Source: Epiperipatus broadwayi
Taxonomy: Eukaryota; Onychophora; Udeonychophora; Euonychophora; Peripatidae
Length of the DNA: 64,000 nucleotides
Assembly (NCBI GenBank): GCA_028023455.1
Contig: JAQFVV010006731.1
Span: forward strand, 349,934-413,933
Direction: 5' to 3'
Under the pieces are notes generated by a model, which worked only from the letters and a program-made list of their open reading frames with translations, searched no databases and was not told the origin of the DNA. Positions 12,187 to 25,004 of the stretch are shown in pieces. The translations under genes and the position numbers were made by a program. The number at the start of each line of letters is the position of its first letter. The first letter of the stretch is position 1.

Positions 12187-12959
12187 TAGAGTAAAAATTC
12201 AGTATATTGAATGAATAGCCTAATTAAATATTAATAATTATTTATTTAATAGTAAATTTGCTCAGGCCCAATCAATGAAAGAATAAAATCTAATGTAAAC
12301 ATGATAAATAATACAAAGAATATAATGATAATCAACTTTTTTTTTTGTCTTTGAAAATAAAGAATGATAGAATGTAACTTTATCTAATTATTAATTTCTA
12401 TGATTTCGCTCTATTTTTTGGAGACTTTAATTAGGGTATATTTTGCTATGCTAGAGAAATAGAACATTACTTAAATCGTACTTATTAATTAAATATGGTT
12501 CTCATCTAAGATTAAGTTTAGTATGACTTTCCTTGGCATTGATCATTAATTTCATGTTAATTATTTATTTACATACTGTCTTAATTAGGTAAATTATTTT
12601 CAATCTTGTCCTCACTTGATTTTTACATTTGTTTATTTTCTATTTATATGAACATTTTTATTTATATAAATTAAATCTCAAACTAACTCTCTATTTTTAT
12701 TAATCTATATATGTATATAAAATATCTCTCTAGATATAATATGTTTCCACCTTCTCCAGAAGTATGACATAACTCCTTGTTATATTTAGCTTTGATAGCT
12801 TTCAAAATATTTTAACAGTAGTATAGTTTGACAGTGTTTTTTGGGCAATCAACTATTGTCCTATGATTGGCTTCCAAGTTTTCAGTTGATTTCATTACAT
12901 CTACATTTTGATGCTTTAATGGTTTTCTTTAAAGAAAACTGGTACTATCAGTTAGTCTG

Positions 12960-13640
12960 TCTCACCATATTTTAATCTTATGCAAAATCATGATGGAGAT
13001 AATTTATGTGTCTTAAGTCTTCACTTCCTGTATTTAAATTTACAATAATCTTTGATAGATAGCAATTACTCCCTTTTTGTGCAAAACATTTGCAATAAGA
13101 TGCTCATTTTATAGCTGTTTTTCTTAAGCTGTTAAATTTAACTTTACAATTATTATTGTTTGTCATATGTTTAACATCTTTATGAGCAACCACAATGTCA
13201 AATTAAATTTCAGTTTTTACCATGAATAGCTCTGCAGGTGCTATTTCTTAGTGACTGTTGAAGGCATTATCTGTTGAATAAAGTGTGCTGAATGTAGATT
13301 TTATGCATATAATTAGGGTATATTTGTTAAAATTAGTTTTAATTGTTGCATTCCTTCTTCGACTACATCATTGGATTCTATATTCTAAAGGGGAGTTAAC
13401 TTGGGTTTTATTTATGACTCTACAATTACTTCTTTGAACATTTTTGATATGATGGCAAACCCATGAGAATAATTCAGGATACCATGATATCAAGAGTGTC
13501 AATTTTTTATGGCTTCCTCAGAGCTTTATTTTTATCAAATACTAATTAGTCCATTTTGAATGTTCTTCTACCATGAATAGAATCATGTGCCTTAAAATTG
13601 GGCTTGTGTGGTCAATATGCTGTTTTTGTCTTTGGTCATA
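12960..13640 (-). pseudogene. Fossil Ty3/gypsy integrase fragment
   Basis: Minus-strand conceptual translation gives, in the order expected for a Ty3/gypsy integrase, a core-domain start with HSKW (13549-13620; compare the family's DAHSKWPEV) and a shifted frame with SNDVVEEGMQQLK, corresponding to the SNG..ER..Q.LK helix. An APAEL motif near 13230 corresponds to the TTG.SPAELL segment. A C-terminal stretch ending DLRHINYLHHDF lies near 12975-13010. In the family, integrase inserts the reverse-transcribed copy using a D,D-35-E core. Stops and frameshifts break it many times and the first core aspartate is not readable. No protease or RT remnant was found upstream, and no LTR could be defined next to it. 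Confidence 0.65.
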
Positions 13641-14085
13641 GTGTAACTATTTTACATGTTACATTTATTTTCAACATGCATCAATACTATATAGTTTTTT
13701 TTGTATTTTCATTTATATATTTGACAACAATATATAGTTGTAATTACATTGGCCATGTCAATAGTACATTATTGTATTTTCAAAAATATAATAATAGATA
13801 TTCATTTATTTAAGTTTTCCTTTTATTAAAAATAAAATACATTGAATTTATTGTGGAGATGATCCCAAAAGATTTATAAAACACATTCAAAGTGTTGATA
13901 TGTAAATAAATTTAAAAATACTGTAATGAGAGAGATTTTGCCCTTTTTTTTTCTCCCCCACTCTTCTTTGACAAGGAAAACAAAATGAATTAGCTATTAA
14001 ATAATCCTTTTTCTATGTAAGAAGTGGAATTTATTCCTTTTTATTATTCACTTAAAGTGATGGAAATATATATATTTTTTCATAT
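13641..14085. other. AT-rich interval, nothing recognised
   Basis: A poly-T/C tract (CCCTTTTTTTTTCTCCCCCA near 13940) is the only notable feature. Confidence 0.5.
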
Positions 14086-14182
14086 GTCATAGCAACGGCT
14101 GGGACATGAACCCACAACTGTCTGCAACCAACTACTTGCTTGCAAAGTGGCTGCGATGACTTCTCGGCTAACAATGCTTGAC
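14086..14182 (-). pseudogene. tRNA-Leu/Ser-like pseudogene or SINE head
   Basis: On the minus strand, TTAGCCGAGAAGTCATCGC matches the A box/D-arm of long-variable-arm tRNAs. GTGGGTTCATGTCCCA further on matches a B box/T-arm. GTCAAGC at the 5-prime end can pair with GCTATGAC at the 3-prime end as an acceptor-like stem. The length of 97 nt is longer than a normal tRNA-Leu or tRNA-Ser, the anticodon stem is not well paired, and the T-loop has TTCATGT instead of TTCGAnT. It is probably a tRNA pseudogene or the start of a tRNA-derived SINE. Confidence 0.5.
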
Positions 14183-17100
14183 TTGGAAATATTTGTTGTA
14201 TTCAGGATTATATGGAAAATGAAGTAGTAAGTTAAAGTAAATAACTCATTGTTTCCAATGCTAGTGCAATCATCTAATCTATATTACTTCTCAAATCATT
14301 TTAAAACTAGTATTAGTTAATTGAACTCTGTAAATGGATAACCAAAAAAGAAAGGACATGAATTCCTTATATAATTACTTTTAAGCTTTTCATTTAATGA
14401 TTTTGAAAAGTGAAAAAATATTGGAGAGAAGAAAAGTTCTCTGGATAAAGATAATACATTTAAAAGCTAGAATTGTCCATGCTTTCATACTGTTTTGCTA
14501 TTTATGATGAGCAAAGAAAAATAATATTTATGAACTTTTAAAAAAAAGATTAAAAAATGAAAATTATTTTCAAACTTGTTGAAAATAATATTATTTTCTT
14601 ATGCATAGAAGAATGATAGAAATATAATGTTAGAACTTGAATTCTTTAGTGTATAAACTATATAATATTCTACAATAATAAAGTCCCCAAAGAAGTTTCC
14701 AGTAATTTATTATTTTCCTTTTATTATTTTATTTTTCTCATTAATAAAATTATTTTCTTATTTTCAAACTTATCAATTATTATTTCAAACATTCACTACA
14801 ATCATAAAAGAGTAAAATATTTTATTTCATGAAAAAAATGCAAATGTGTACAATTTATAACATTTGGTAATAAAATACAGCAATAAATATTATATATGCA
14901 ACCCATACCCATAGCTATGAGAACATTCTCTTCTTTGTGTTATGATTGGAGTAGCTAAGAAAATGAATTTATAGGAATTGTGAGTACTTGATAAATACCT
15001 CTTAATCTCATATTATTTCACTTATGCTGTTATTGAAGAATTATTATATATATTGTAACTTCTTCCTCCTCCAGGCTACCTCTCTACCTTCCACACATGC
15101 ACTGCACCAGTGGCTTGCCTCAGAACTGATGGTGATGGTACATATCATAAAATTCCAGGGTGCCAAATTGCAACTCTAATGTAAACATTATATACTTTAT
15201 TACTATTGGTTAATAATTGATCTAATTATCTACATTAATACTTGATGAATGGGTTAACTAAATAAAATTTCTATGAGTGACATTTCATAATTTATTATAT
15301 CTATTGGAGAGGAGGAGAATCTCAACTAACTCCCTACTATACACTAAATCTTTCAGCTCTCCCATTCATCTCATATTAAAGTCACAATTAAAATTTTATT
15401 AAAATTAAATCATTTCCTTGCTCATCATTATCATCCCATTTCATCCCTCTACCATGCTATCAGTCATACTTTAGATTTTCAAATATTAACAACTACTAAT
15501 TATACACTACTTTACTCTCATATTAATTCCCATTCACCAACTCTCTTCTACTCTCTTATAATCTCATCTCAGGGCTTTAGAATAGTAATGTGTGAACATT
15601 TAATACTGATAAGAAGTTATTTGTGATTTATGAATACTCTCTCTGTGATTACTGTCATAGTCGACTTTGGATTAGTCTAACCATGCCACTATCCTTTCCA
15701 AATACTTAAATAAAATTTCAATTATAAATATTGTTTATAACGTAACTTAAACATTTTGAGAATTTAAAATTTTGAATAATAATGTTCACCTGGGAAGATA
15801 TTTGAATACTGCAGATAGAGAAAGGATTTTATGTCCACCCACTGCATTCTGTATCTCATGACAACCCTACTACATATAATAAACTTTAATTTAATAATGC
15901 GAAATTTATCTAACTATAATCCACATACCTATTATTTGAGTTTGCAGTGTTTAAAATAATTTTCTGTCTTTTAATTTTACACTGAAAGATTTCTTGTAAT
16001 TATGATAATAAATCTCTCCAGTACTTCATTATAACACAGTTATAAGTAATTAAATATAATAAATTCAAATATTAGTGTAATGATGTATGGCTTATGATTG
16101 TGATTGGATTTTTGGAATTTGTAGAATCCACAAAACATTGATACACAGACAAGACTTTTATTTAAAATTATAACATTTTATTAATAGTAACAATTTAAAC
16201 GTATTTCCACCTACTTAGCCCTCCCTTTTTCGAGTAGCAACAAAATGTAAATTTAAAACATTCTCATATTATTACAAGACGGGATTCACAACTGCTACAG
16301 AATTATTGTTTCTTTCTCACAGACACCTATACTGTTCTCACTATCACTAAGCTACAAAACATATTTAATACTATATGAACTATTCTTAATTTATTATAAT
16401 TTATTTTAAACTCTAATAAAATTTTCTTTTCTTTAATTTTAACTTTAGATTATTTTTATTAACATATGATTATTGATACTGGTCATAAAAAACTCTTTTA
16501 GCTAAGCAATTAACTTATAAATTCAGTATCAGTTTGAGCAACTTATTATGCCTTAATAAACTATTTGAAATTTTTTAACTACTGTACCTTTACATTTACA
16601 GATAAACTGTTCAAGCATTAAATAATTAGCTCTTATATGGGTCACACTTTCACACACGTATGCATAAATAATGTTCAATGTCTGCAACAAGAATAACATT
16701 TTATTCAGCTTACCAGTCCAGTGAAGATCTGCTCTGGCTGTGATCTAGAAATTTGATGCAGACTGTATCACAACATAAAATGTATTTTTTATTTTTCGAA
16801 TTTGAAATTCAAAGTTTATAATTTTTATTGTCCCTTAATAAACTAGGCAAAGCTGAGATAGACGTAATACATCATTATAACAAATTGCATTTTAATTCTT
16901 ACATGCTATAAAGAAATAATGAACGGATTCTATAACCCTAACAGCAATATTAATAATATCTACTCTTAATTTTCTTCAAAAAATTTACACCCATTAGGAA
17001 AGTGATTCAAAATCAATATCAGTGTTGGTAATAACCCATAAGACTAGAGAGCTCCTTTCCATAAGGGCTTAGATATGTTAGGACTCATCACCAAGTATAT

Positions 17101-19015
17101 AAACATGGATGGGATTGCATAAAGCACTATTACCATTAACCCAGAAATCATCTTACAATATAACATGAACATAGGGTGAGAAATTCATCCACAACTTCTA
17201 ACTACTTTAAATTTTACTAACTGCTTAATGAATGAGCCATGCTCCAGCTCCATTGGTAAGTGGTGATAACTCAACTGACCTCAAATGTACAAGGGTCACT
17301 TACCAATTCACACACATATATGAGAATTTAAATCTAATTTCTATATTTCTATACATAAAATATTGCATTGACACATTATTTAATAATTTTATAAGCTTAA
17401 ATATGCTTACACATAAAATCACTTTAAATCTTTAATAATTAAAATAACAAATGTGCATTGCTCATAATAAATTTCTCTCAACTGGGGCAAGGCTGTCTCC
17501 TTTCTCAACAACATGCATTCAAAGATAAAAAAAAAAACATATCAATTTTATTATAATTAAATTCTACAGTAATAACCAGTTCTAATAAATATCTTACATA
17601 CTATAACTTTTTATTCATATTTCTCTTTTGTATCATTAGGTTAAAGCAATATTTTATCATTTAAAAGAAGGCATATTTTAAAACTACTATGCTAACTTGA
17701 CTTTAAAGAAATAAATATTACACTAATGCTTAACCTATATGTATAATAAATGGTACTATAATGTAGTAAAGAATGGCTTATAGAAACAAATACCAGTTAA
17801 TAAAAAATACTTATAGTCTCTTTTAAGCACAGTCACCCCAAGTTTCATTCATATTGCTGCAGTGGTAATTATCCCATAATAGTTCTGTCTGCACACATCT
17901 GACAATTAATCCATGGAAATTTAAAAAAAAAAAACATTTTATTAATTAATCCACTAGGTTTTTATATTTATGAGTAAAGCACATTTTTCTTTTCCTTATT
18001 GAAATTTTATATTACAATATTACATTCTTTTAAGACATGTGGGAAACAATCCAAAGGGTTTTGTTTTAAGGTTCACATTATCACATTTTTAGTTTGACAT
18101 TTAGATGCGTCATAGATAAATTTTTAGCTTTGATCTAATTTTTTTCAGGTAGTTTATGTTACTTTAAATAGGATTTAATTTACCATTATACTATAATTTA
18201 ACCACCTTTATTTTAATTTATCCTGTTGACGAATAAATCATTCATTCACAATGGATTATTCTTGAGGTATTTTTACATAAATTATAGCACCCTATTTCTG
18301 GAAATTCTTGAAAGTTTGTGATATCTAAGTTTGATAAACAGATGAATACTCTTTCACATAACAACCAGTTAATTTTCATTGATAGATCAGCTCTTACAAA
18401 TATGGATGATGCAGACGACATTTTAGATAGGATTTAGCATATACATTTGTATTGTAGTTCACTTCCACACTTTTCTTTTATAATACTTATTTCCTTTTTA
18501 AATCTTTTGTAATGCAAATAATAATAATATTTGTCCATCATTAGAATTGCAGAATTACAATAGACATTCATTAAGCTTATGGTTTTTATACTTTTCTTGA
18601 AGTAAAATTTTGTCTTCAGCCAACATTGCAATACTTTCCGATTATTTGAGGTGGTGATGGTCATACAAAGAATCATGATGATGATTAACTTCAGGAAAAA
18701 TTAACATATGCCTGATATGGGAAGCTTAAACACGTACCATATTGTCACACTAATATAAATTTAATTCAAAATTTTAATCAGAGATTGATATAGGAAGGAC
18801 CATAAAACTTTCTATTAGTTTAAACTGATGGTTTTAAATCCAAATAGAGTTGTACCCTTGACCAAAAAAGAGAAGCCCCTTTGCAGAAAATGGCTGAGTA
18901 TTTATAATCTCCTGCTGTCAATCAATCTCTAAATGACACTTTCTGTCAGTTAAACCCAATATTTTAATTTTAATTGATTATTTACTATTGTTTTCAAAAT
19001 TAATTATTCACATGC
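14183..19015. other. Long AT-rich interval without identified genes
   Basis: Nearly 5 kb in which I see no domain, intact repeat or convincing exon. A GC-richer patch at 15060-15190 has a pyrimidine tract ending CTCCTCCAG, followed by about 35 open codons, so an exon cannot be excluded but nothing identifies it. Near 17250 and 17295 TTGGTAAGTG and its complement form a short inverted pair. Poly-A runs occur near 17530 and 17926. Confidence 0.45.
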
Positions 19016-19025
19016 AGACATAAAT

Positions 19026-19039
19026 CACGTGATCACGTG
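19026..19039. promoter_or_regulatory. Double E-box palindrome
   Basis: CACGTGATCACGTG is a 14-bp perfect palindrome containing two canonical CACGTG E-boxes separated by AT; a CACCTG E-box follows near 19060. CACGTG is the classic site for bHLH-leucine-zipper factors. It lies about 200 bp from a small CG-containing block with an open minus-strand frame (19241-19462). A regulatory role is inference; a chance palindrome in AT-rich DNA is possible, although CG-containing motifs are rare here. Confidence 0.3.
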
Positions 19040-19240
19040 GTTTTTGTTAGATTTTTTCCACCTGTTCTTCGTGTAAAACCACTTGAAAGAACAAAATAAA
19101 AATTTGGATTAAGTATATATTTATATATATAGCAGACTGACTTTGAACTCAAGATTTTGAATGAGAACTAGCTGCTATGGATATGAAATTAATATAAAAT
19201 AATAACTCTTTCACTTAGCTGTCAACGATACCATGCACGC

Positions 19241-19462
19241 TTAATAATAATTAATAGTTATTTCTATAACTATAATTTTACGTGTATTTCCTTCACGCAC
19301 CGCACCACACACATAGGCGCGATTCTGCTCGAACAGTTTTAATGCTATTATAAACCTTCGATTTCTCCTACAAACTTCTTTCAATAAATATTCTAGATCA
19401 AAAATTTTACTTCCCCAATTGATTCGATTTTCATCAGACAATTTCTTACTAATTAAAATCAT
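19241..19462 (-). other. Unassigned 73-codon open frame with unusual composition
   Basis: The frame starts MILISKKLSDEN, includes a basic patch (VCRRNRRF) and ends with a hydrophobic/AT-encoded tail. Its middle (around 19295-19340) contains several CG dinucleotides, unlike nearly all of the surrounding 5 kb. I recognise no family. It could be an old exon, a transposon fragment or chance. No start-context, splice or homology evidence supports it as a real gene. Confidence 0.2.
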
Positions 19463-19479
19463 ATTTACTTTATAAAATA

Positions 19480-20210
19480 TCTACCCCCCCCTCTAATTCA
19501 TCTAAGTTATTAATATTTATTAATTAAACAATCTTAACTCATAAACTAGATCAAATTTGACTGTTTATGACGATTTAAAATTCTATTACATTTACATAAT
19601 AAATAAATGATTTTTATTTCAAGCATTTATAAATGAGATTTCATTACGTATCAACTGATTTATGAAAGTTTAAAAGCTTTTATTTTAATCGAAAAATTAC
19701 CACTGTTTAAAGAATTTTGTATAAAATTTAATGCATTTTATGAGAAAAAATTTGCGGTAAATTAATGTTAACAAAACCGGCTTCAAACTAAGGAAGCTTG
19801 TTGTTCAAATGTGGTGGTTTTTCGAACCATCATTTTTGTATCCAATTAGTAAAAATATATAATATTATTTTATCTAGTACAACTAATAAAAGCATTACTC
19901 CTGAGTGTACCTTATTTAAGAGTATTAATAGAATGTATATTTATTGTAGTCTTTGAATGTTTCCATTTTATTTGGTAAAAACAATAGTGCATCTGAATGG
20001 TTTATTTGTTTGTCTTTTATATAATTTAGCTCATAATATGTGAAGAGTTTACTATGCCAATGAATCGTAAGCAGTCTAAGATGAAGAAGATGTTATGCAA
20101 ATGAATCAAGCTAGTGTGATCTGACAGAGATTTATTTTTTGATAATATATCCAGAAGTTAAAACACTAAACATCACATGATCATTATTTCTTATGATAGC
20201 ACATTACTGT
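19480..20210. other. AT-rich interval, nothing recognised
   Basis: No repeat or coding feature found. Confidence 0.5.
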
Positions 20211-20344
20211 TACTAAAACAGGCAAAACTCTCCATACAACAGTGACACTCAGTGGCAAACAGAGCAACCAATGGATGCCAGAATTGATTGGTCTGGTTGG
20301 CACTGAGTGGCACTGCTGTATGGAGAGTTTTGCTTGTTTTAGTA
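20211..20344. repeat. Hairpin MITE
   Basis: TACTAAAACAGGCAAAACTC on the left is matched by the complement of GAGTTTTGCTTGTTTTAGTA on the right. Arms of about 60 bp with only a few mismatches continue through TCCATACA and CACTCAGTG on each side. The short loop near 20270 is ATGGATGCCAGAATTGA. The whole element is about 134 bp with no coding capacity. Confidence 0.8.
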
Positions 20345-21479
20345 TTCAGAAGTATTTCCAAAACATTTTTATATTGAAAGTGATCACCAAAATATTATTC
20401 AGCTGACTCTAATTTATTTTACTTGGCTAATGCTTGTGACCCATATGTAATTAGCCTATATCCTTCATTTACATTATGTCTTATTATTACTTACATTTCA
20501 TATTCAGAGGCATCTATATTTAGCGGACTTGGGTTGATGTGAATAATGATTTAGTACAATTAAAAGCCTTTTCCTGCATGATAACTTTAGATTTTTTGTA
20601 AGCAAGTCATTGCTGAGTCTTATTACATGAGATTTTTGTGGAGTAAAGCTTTCATAAAAAAGCCCTGAAAAAATTTGGGAACTCTTTCACTGAATTATGG
20701 ATAGAAGACTCTTTGAGACTCATCTCCTCAGCTATCTAGATTACATTTTCTCTTTTAGAACACTGTGTCTATGTCACTAAATAATTCATAATCAATTGAC
20801 AAATTTAAGGGCCAATTTAAGGGCCAACTAACTTTATTTACCTAAAATCTAGATTGGTAAATAGTTAAAAAAATACAACAAAAAACTAAAATATAGAAAG
20901 AAAACATTTTACCACCATGCTTTACAAATCATCCTTTTTTTAACTTGTTAGAAATTATTTTAAAAACAAACTTTGTAATATTCATTGATATTGTTAAAAT
21001 GTTTTTATTTGAAAGTGCAACTGATTACATTAGATCTCAAGGTGTTCATTTAAATTGTTTTATTTTATTTAATTTTTAATTTAAAAAGTTAAAATAAACA
21101 ACTTTTAGATGTTTCATTTATGAAGATCAGATTATTTATAAGGAAGCAAAGAAAGATAAGAAGGAATTCAGAGCAATTTTGCAAATCCATGTATGCTACC
21201 AATAAAGTACTCAGTTCAAAACCAAGTAGCAATGCCTTTTATTGTTGTATTTTTGTAAATAGAAAAGTAAACAACTATCAGATGAGCAATAACAATCCAA
21301 ATAAATAAGAAATAAGTTTCATTTTAATCTTTTTTAAAATTTTTTGTTGTTTCAAAGTCAGACATTTCATTTTTATTTGCATTGTTTGATTTGTAATTTG
21401 TGTTGAATGTAGCTGACAAGTATTACTATCTATGCAAGTAGATATTGATCTCCAAAAGCAACCAGTATTTAAATATAAT
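20345..21479. other. AT-rich interval, nothing recognised
   Basis: No supported gene. A short direct repetition AAGGGCCAATTT/AAGGGCCAACTA lies near 20808-20830. A 62-codon frame near 21120 has no supporting features. Confidence 0.5.
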
Positions 21480-24080
21480 AATACAATGAGACTAATACTT
21501 AAGGTTGCAACATCAGAGGCAATAGTATCAGAAATCTATATCTATTTTTAAAAAAATGAAATCCTGTCTTTACCATCAATAGAAGTTTGGTTTTTATTCA
21601 TCAATATTATACAATCAATTATTAAACACTACACTTCCAAAAATAAAGCATCAACTAGCTTAGTTAAAGATCTTGATACAATTAACTTGAAGCTAAAAGC
21701 CACAGTATGTGACACAGCTTCAATAACCTCAATAATGTCCCTAAATCAACAATAGAAGCAAATACAATCCACACTGGCTGAGAGTATCTCTGCAAAAAAA
21801 GGCAAAAATATTTCTAGCACAACCTCATAACTGGTCCAGAATATATATCCACTGGGTGCTAGCTTACAAAAATAAAAAGGCAGTCCCATCATCAATTATA
21901 GTTAATGAACAATTTTGCATGAGTCCTGACATGCTACCAGCAATTGTCTACCACTTTAAAGCCAAATTACAAACAGCTGCTCACCCACAAATTAGCATTT
22001 CTGATAATGGAGAAAGTGAACAAGGTCATAGAATCACCAAAATTTATATTATGAATGAGCTCAAATCTCTTCTGGATAGCATCCACCCAAGTTTCCATGC
22101 TATACCAAAATACTTTCTCATGCATATGAATCACTTCACAATGCCAACAACACTAAATATGATTAACCTACTTTCCAATCAAATTAATAATTACCCAACC
22201 TCTTTGGTCTTCTTCCTAAAGAAAAACACCCTTCCCTCCCCTCTTGACAATCTCCACCCCATATCAATGTTGCCAATACTCATTAAAATAATTGAATTTA
22301 TAATCAAAGATAAAATTCAACCCACCACTCTATCCTTAATTCCAAGCAATCAGATCATCAAGAAAGGCATTTCAACTTCGGATGCCATTACCCTATTTAA
22401 ACTTATAATCTATCAAATAAGATTGACTAGAAAGGCTAGTCCCATAGTGGTACAACCTGGTTTTTTTATCAGCCTTTGACTCAGTCTGCAATGACCTTTT
22501 TTTGAACTGCTTGAGTTATATTGGGTCCTACTAAAATTATCTACATACTAGCAAACCTTCTTAATAACAGGGAAGTGTTTGTCACACTAAATGGAAAAAC
22601 TAATCCTGGTTTTAAATCAAACAATTCTGTACTATGTAAATCCACTGCTTATAGAAATAGAGAAGAGATTGCCTGGAATATACATCCTGGTAATAGACAA
22701 GACAGCCATGCATATAGCATATATGAATGATCTCACAGTTTTTCTTCTGTCTAAAAATATCTCTCTTTACTAATTTCAATTTTGGAATAATATATGTCCA
22801 ATGTGGCCTTCAATTCAATCTAGACAAGTCATCTGCATGGATGTTGCTCACAGGCTATGGTGTTACATCTCTATTTACTGCAAAGCCTCATAACATTGTT
22901 GGGGTCCTGATCTATAAATCAATGATAGCTATGAGAAAAGCTATCCAGGGAAATATTCTAACATCTACCCAAAATATAGCAAAAATATCTAAAGTTTACC
23001 TATCGATATATGTGAAGCTCTCTCTCATCAACATCTTAATCTTTCCAAGAATGAATTACTATATGCCAATGGTTAATTACACTAACACATTTAAAAGGAA
23101 GATTTAACTCAATTTGCTCAAAACTAATATGGAATAAAATAGTTGTGGGAATTAGTATGAGAACTTTGCAAAAATATGCAAAAGATAATGGTTTATCCTT
23201 CCACTCAATCAATACCCTTTTCTACCCAAGGGCATTCAATACAATTTTCAGAATTATCTCATTCCATCCAAATGCCATCAAATTTAAATAAATTATCCCA
23301 ACAGACAAACCACTACCTCTAAAAAGCGAGTGGCATTTGTCCTTGGTCAAGCTCATTGCAGCTAATATTGACCTGGATGAACAAACATTTCCCCAGAGAA
23401 TTAACTTCTGGGAGACGTTTAGCATAATACACAGCATTTGTCAACCAGCTCATCTCTGCTTAACATTACAAATAAGCCAATAATCAAGAAATTTAAATTT
23501 TGGTATTCAGAACCAAAATATCTGGATGTTATAATCAAAATCAACTTGGATGCCATCCCTACAAGTTACTTCCTATCGCAAAAAAGGGTAATTGCAAAAA
23601 TAGATCTGGTCTGCTCACTTTGTTGTCAATCTGAAGAAACAACACACTACTTCATATACAAGTGCTCAGTTCTCAACATCTACAGAAATACTATCCAATA
23701 TTACTAAGTCCAATAATTATACCATTTGGACTCTCATTGATAGCATTAAAAGGGGTCTTTTGCCCTCAATTAGAATTGCTGCTTTCCTTTTATTCACTGT
23801 TTGATCTCTGAGATGCTATCTATGCTTCAACTCTACAGGTAATAGACTTCAATCACTCTTTTACAATAAAATTGGAAAACTCAAGAATAGAGATTGGGAA
23901 CTAGCCCCACCAAATATAGTTAGTGCAACATGGAATCTGGTTTCCCTCCCAATCCCACTATAGAGTTCGGTCAAGAGGGAATGGATCACAAAGTGAGCTG
24001 TCATATAGGAAATTATTAAAAAATATGACACCCACAACAAAGAAATTAGTTATAATAGACTATAATAAGCAAATTGAAAC
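21480..24080 (+). pseudogene. Broken LINE reverse transcriptase with C-terminal CCHC motif
   Basis: Several consecutive frames form one decayed non-LTR retrotransposon ORF. The fingers region lies at 21856-22450 and includes NLHPISMLPILIKIIE, equivalent to the family's YRPISLL segment. Motif A follows after a frameshift in a T-run: AFDSV, with its aspartate at 22478-22480. The motif C position reads YMND at 22720-22731, with the first catalytic aspartate lost. The thumb lies at 22727-23107. A CX2CX7HX5C zinc-like motif near 23612-23665 is typical of the C-termini of several LINE clades. Such proteins copy element RNA onto a nicked chromosomal target. The clade is uncertain and no endonuclease was recognised. 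The 5-prime part (21480-21855) is decayed, and there is no poly-A or microsatellite end. Confidence 0.65.
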
Positions 24081-24568
24081 TCTTTAAGGTTGTTACTCAC
24101 CCTGTCCTATTAATTTTCAATTGTACTTTGCTGTTTTTTTTTCCTGATATATATCAGCCATTTATTATTTGTTTGGCATTGTAATCAGTATGTTAAAATA
24201 TGCAATCTGTTTAATTACTTTTAACTTAACAGTCATTTATAATAATGTTTAAATACTAACAACTTTTTATAGATTTAATCATATGATATGCAAATTGTTT
24301 AATTTTAAAATAAAGATTATACTTTTTTTTTAAAAAAAAAAGGATTACTTTCATCAAAGACAATAACATATCACAATTCACTGTATCCATTCCCTCCCTT
24401 AAAACCAAGAAAGAAGAAATTAAAAAAAAAATTGAAGATAAATACAAATAAAAATTTCAAATAAAGCTAGTAATTACAAATCAAATGTGGTTGTTTGAAA
24501 TTAAGCATCAATTAATTTAATTATTTACCTTTAAACTGTTTTCATATCCTAATGAAATACTTGGAAAT

Positions 24569-24818
24569 CTTGAGCTGAGTCAAGCCACTATGAAAAGTTA
24601 TAACCATATAGATATATTCTATCTTATTACTACTTAGTTAACTTTAAGTGAAATCTCACCACAAGTGTAAAATTAATTAACTAACAATAGAGGCATTGTT
24701 AGTTAATTAAATTTGCACTATGATTCTGGTGAGACCTTTCCAAAAGTTAACTTAGTACTATTAAGTTAGTTATATTTTTATGATTATATCTTTTCATAGT
24801 GGCTTGACTCAACTCAAG
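24569..24818. repeat. 250-bp palindromic MITE
   Basis: CTTGAGCTGAGTCAAGCCAC at the left end is the near-complement of GTGGCTTGACTCAACTCAAG at the right end. Pairing continues inward through CTATGAAAAG/CTTTTCATAG, and GTTAGTTAATT/AATTAACTAAC flank the loop around AATAGAGGCATT. The arms are about 115 bp. No coding capacity. Confidence 0.8.
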
Positions 24819-25004
24819 TTATTGGAATATATGAATTAATTTATTGAATCAATATCAGTTAGTATTATGAGAAATAAAAAAAAAAACCTTGCAAACTTAA
24901 AATTTGCTGTATTTTTCCTATCTCTTCACCCCTCTTCCATTTCCTCAAAACCAAAGAAAAATTTGAAAAAACAAATAGTGCTAAAATTTCATAAAAAAAA
25001 CTTG

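Larger units (their letters stand above)
11185..12590 (+). repeat. Diverged direct duplication with period near 0.95 kb
   Basis: Sequence at about 11185-11600 recurs at about 12215-12590 in the same orientation. Matching landmarks are TTTTTGTCTTTAGAAATAAAG (near 11340) with TTTTTGTCTTTGAAAATAAAG (near 12342), and TTGCCATGCTATGAAAATAG with TTTGCTATGCTAGAGAAATAG. Also ATTGATCATTAATT occurs in both (near 11568 and 12537). Between and within them lie two oppositely oriented copies of a SINE-like repeat. The copies differ by many substitutions and indels, so this is old. Confidence 0.6.

Noticed and set aside
16170-16205. Possible LTR shared between 16.1 kb and 56.3 kb (ACAATTTAAA-type similarity)
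   Set aside because: The similarity is short and does not extend into the flanks.
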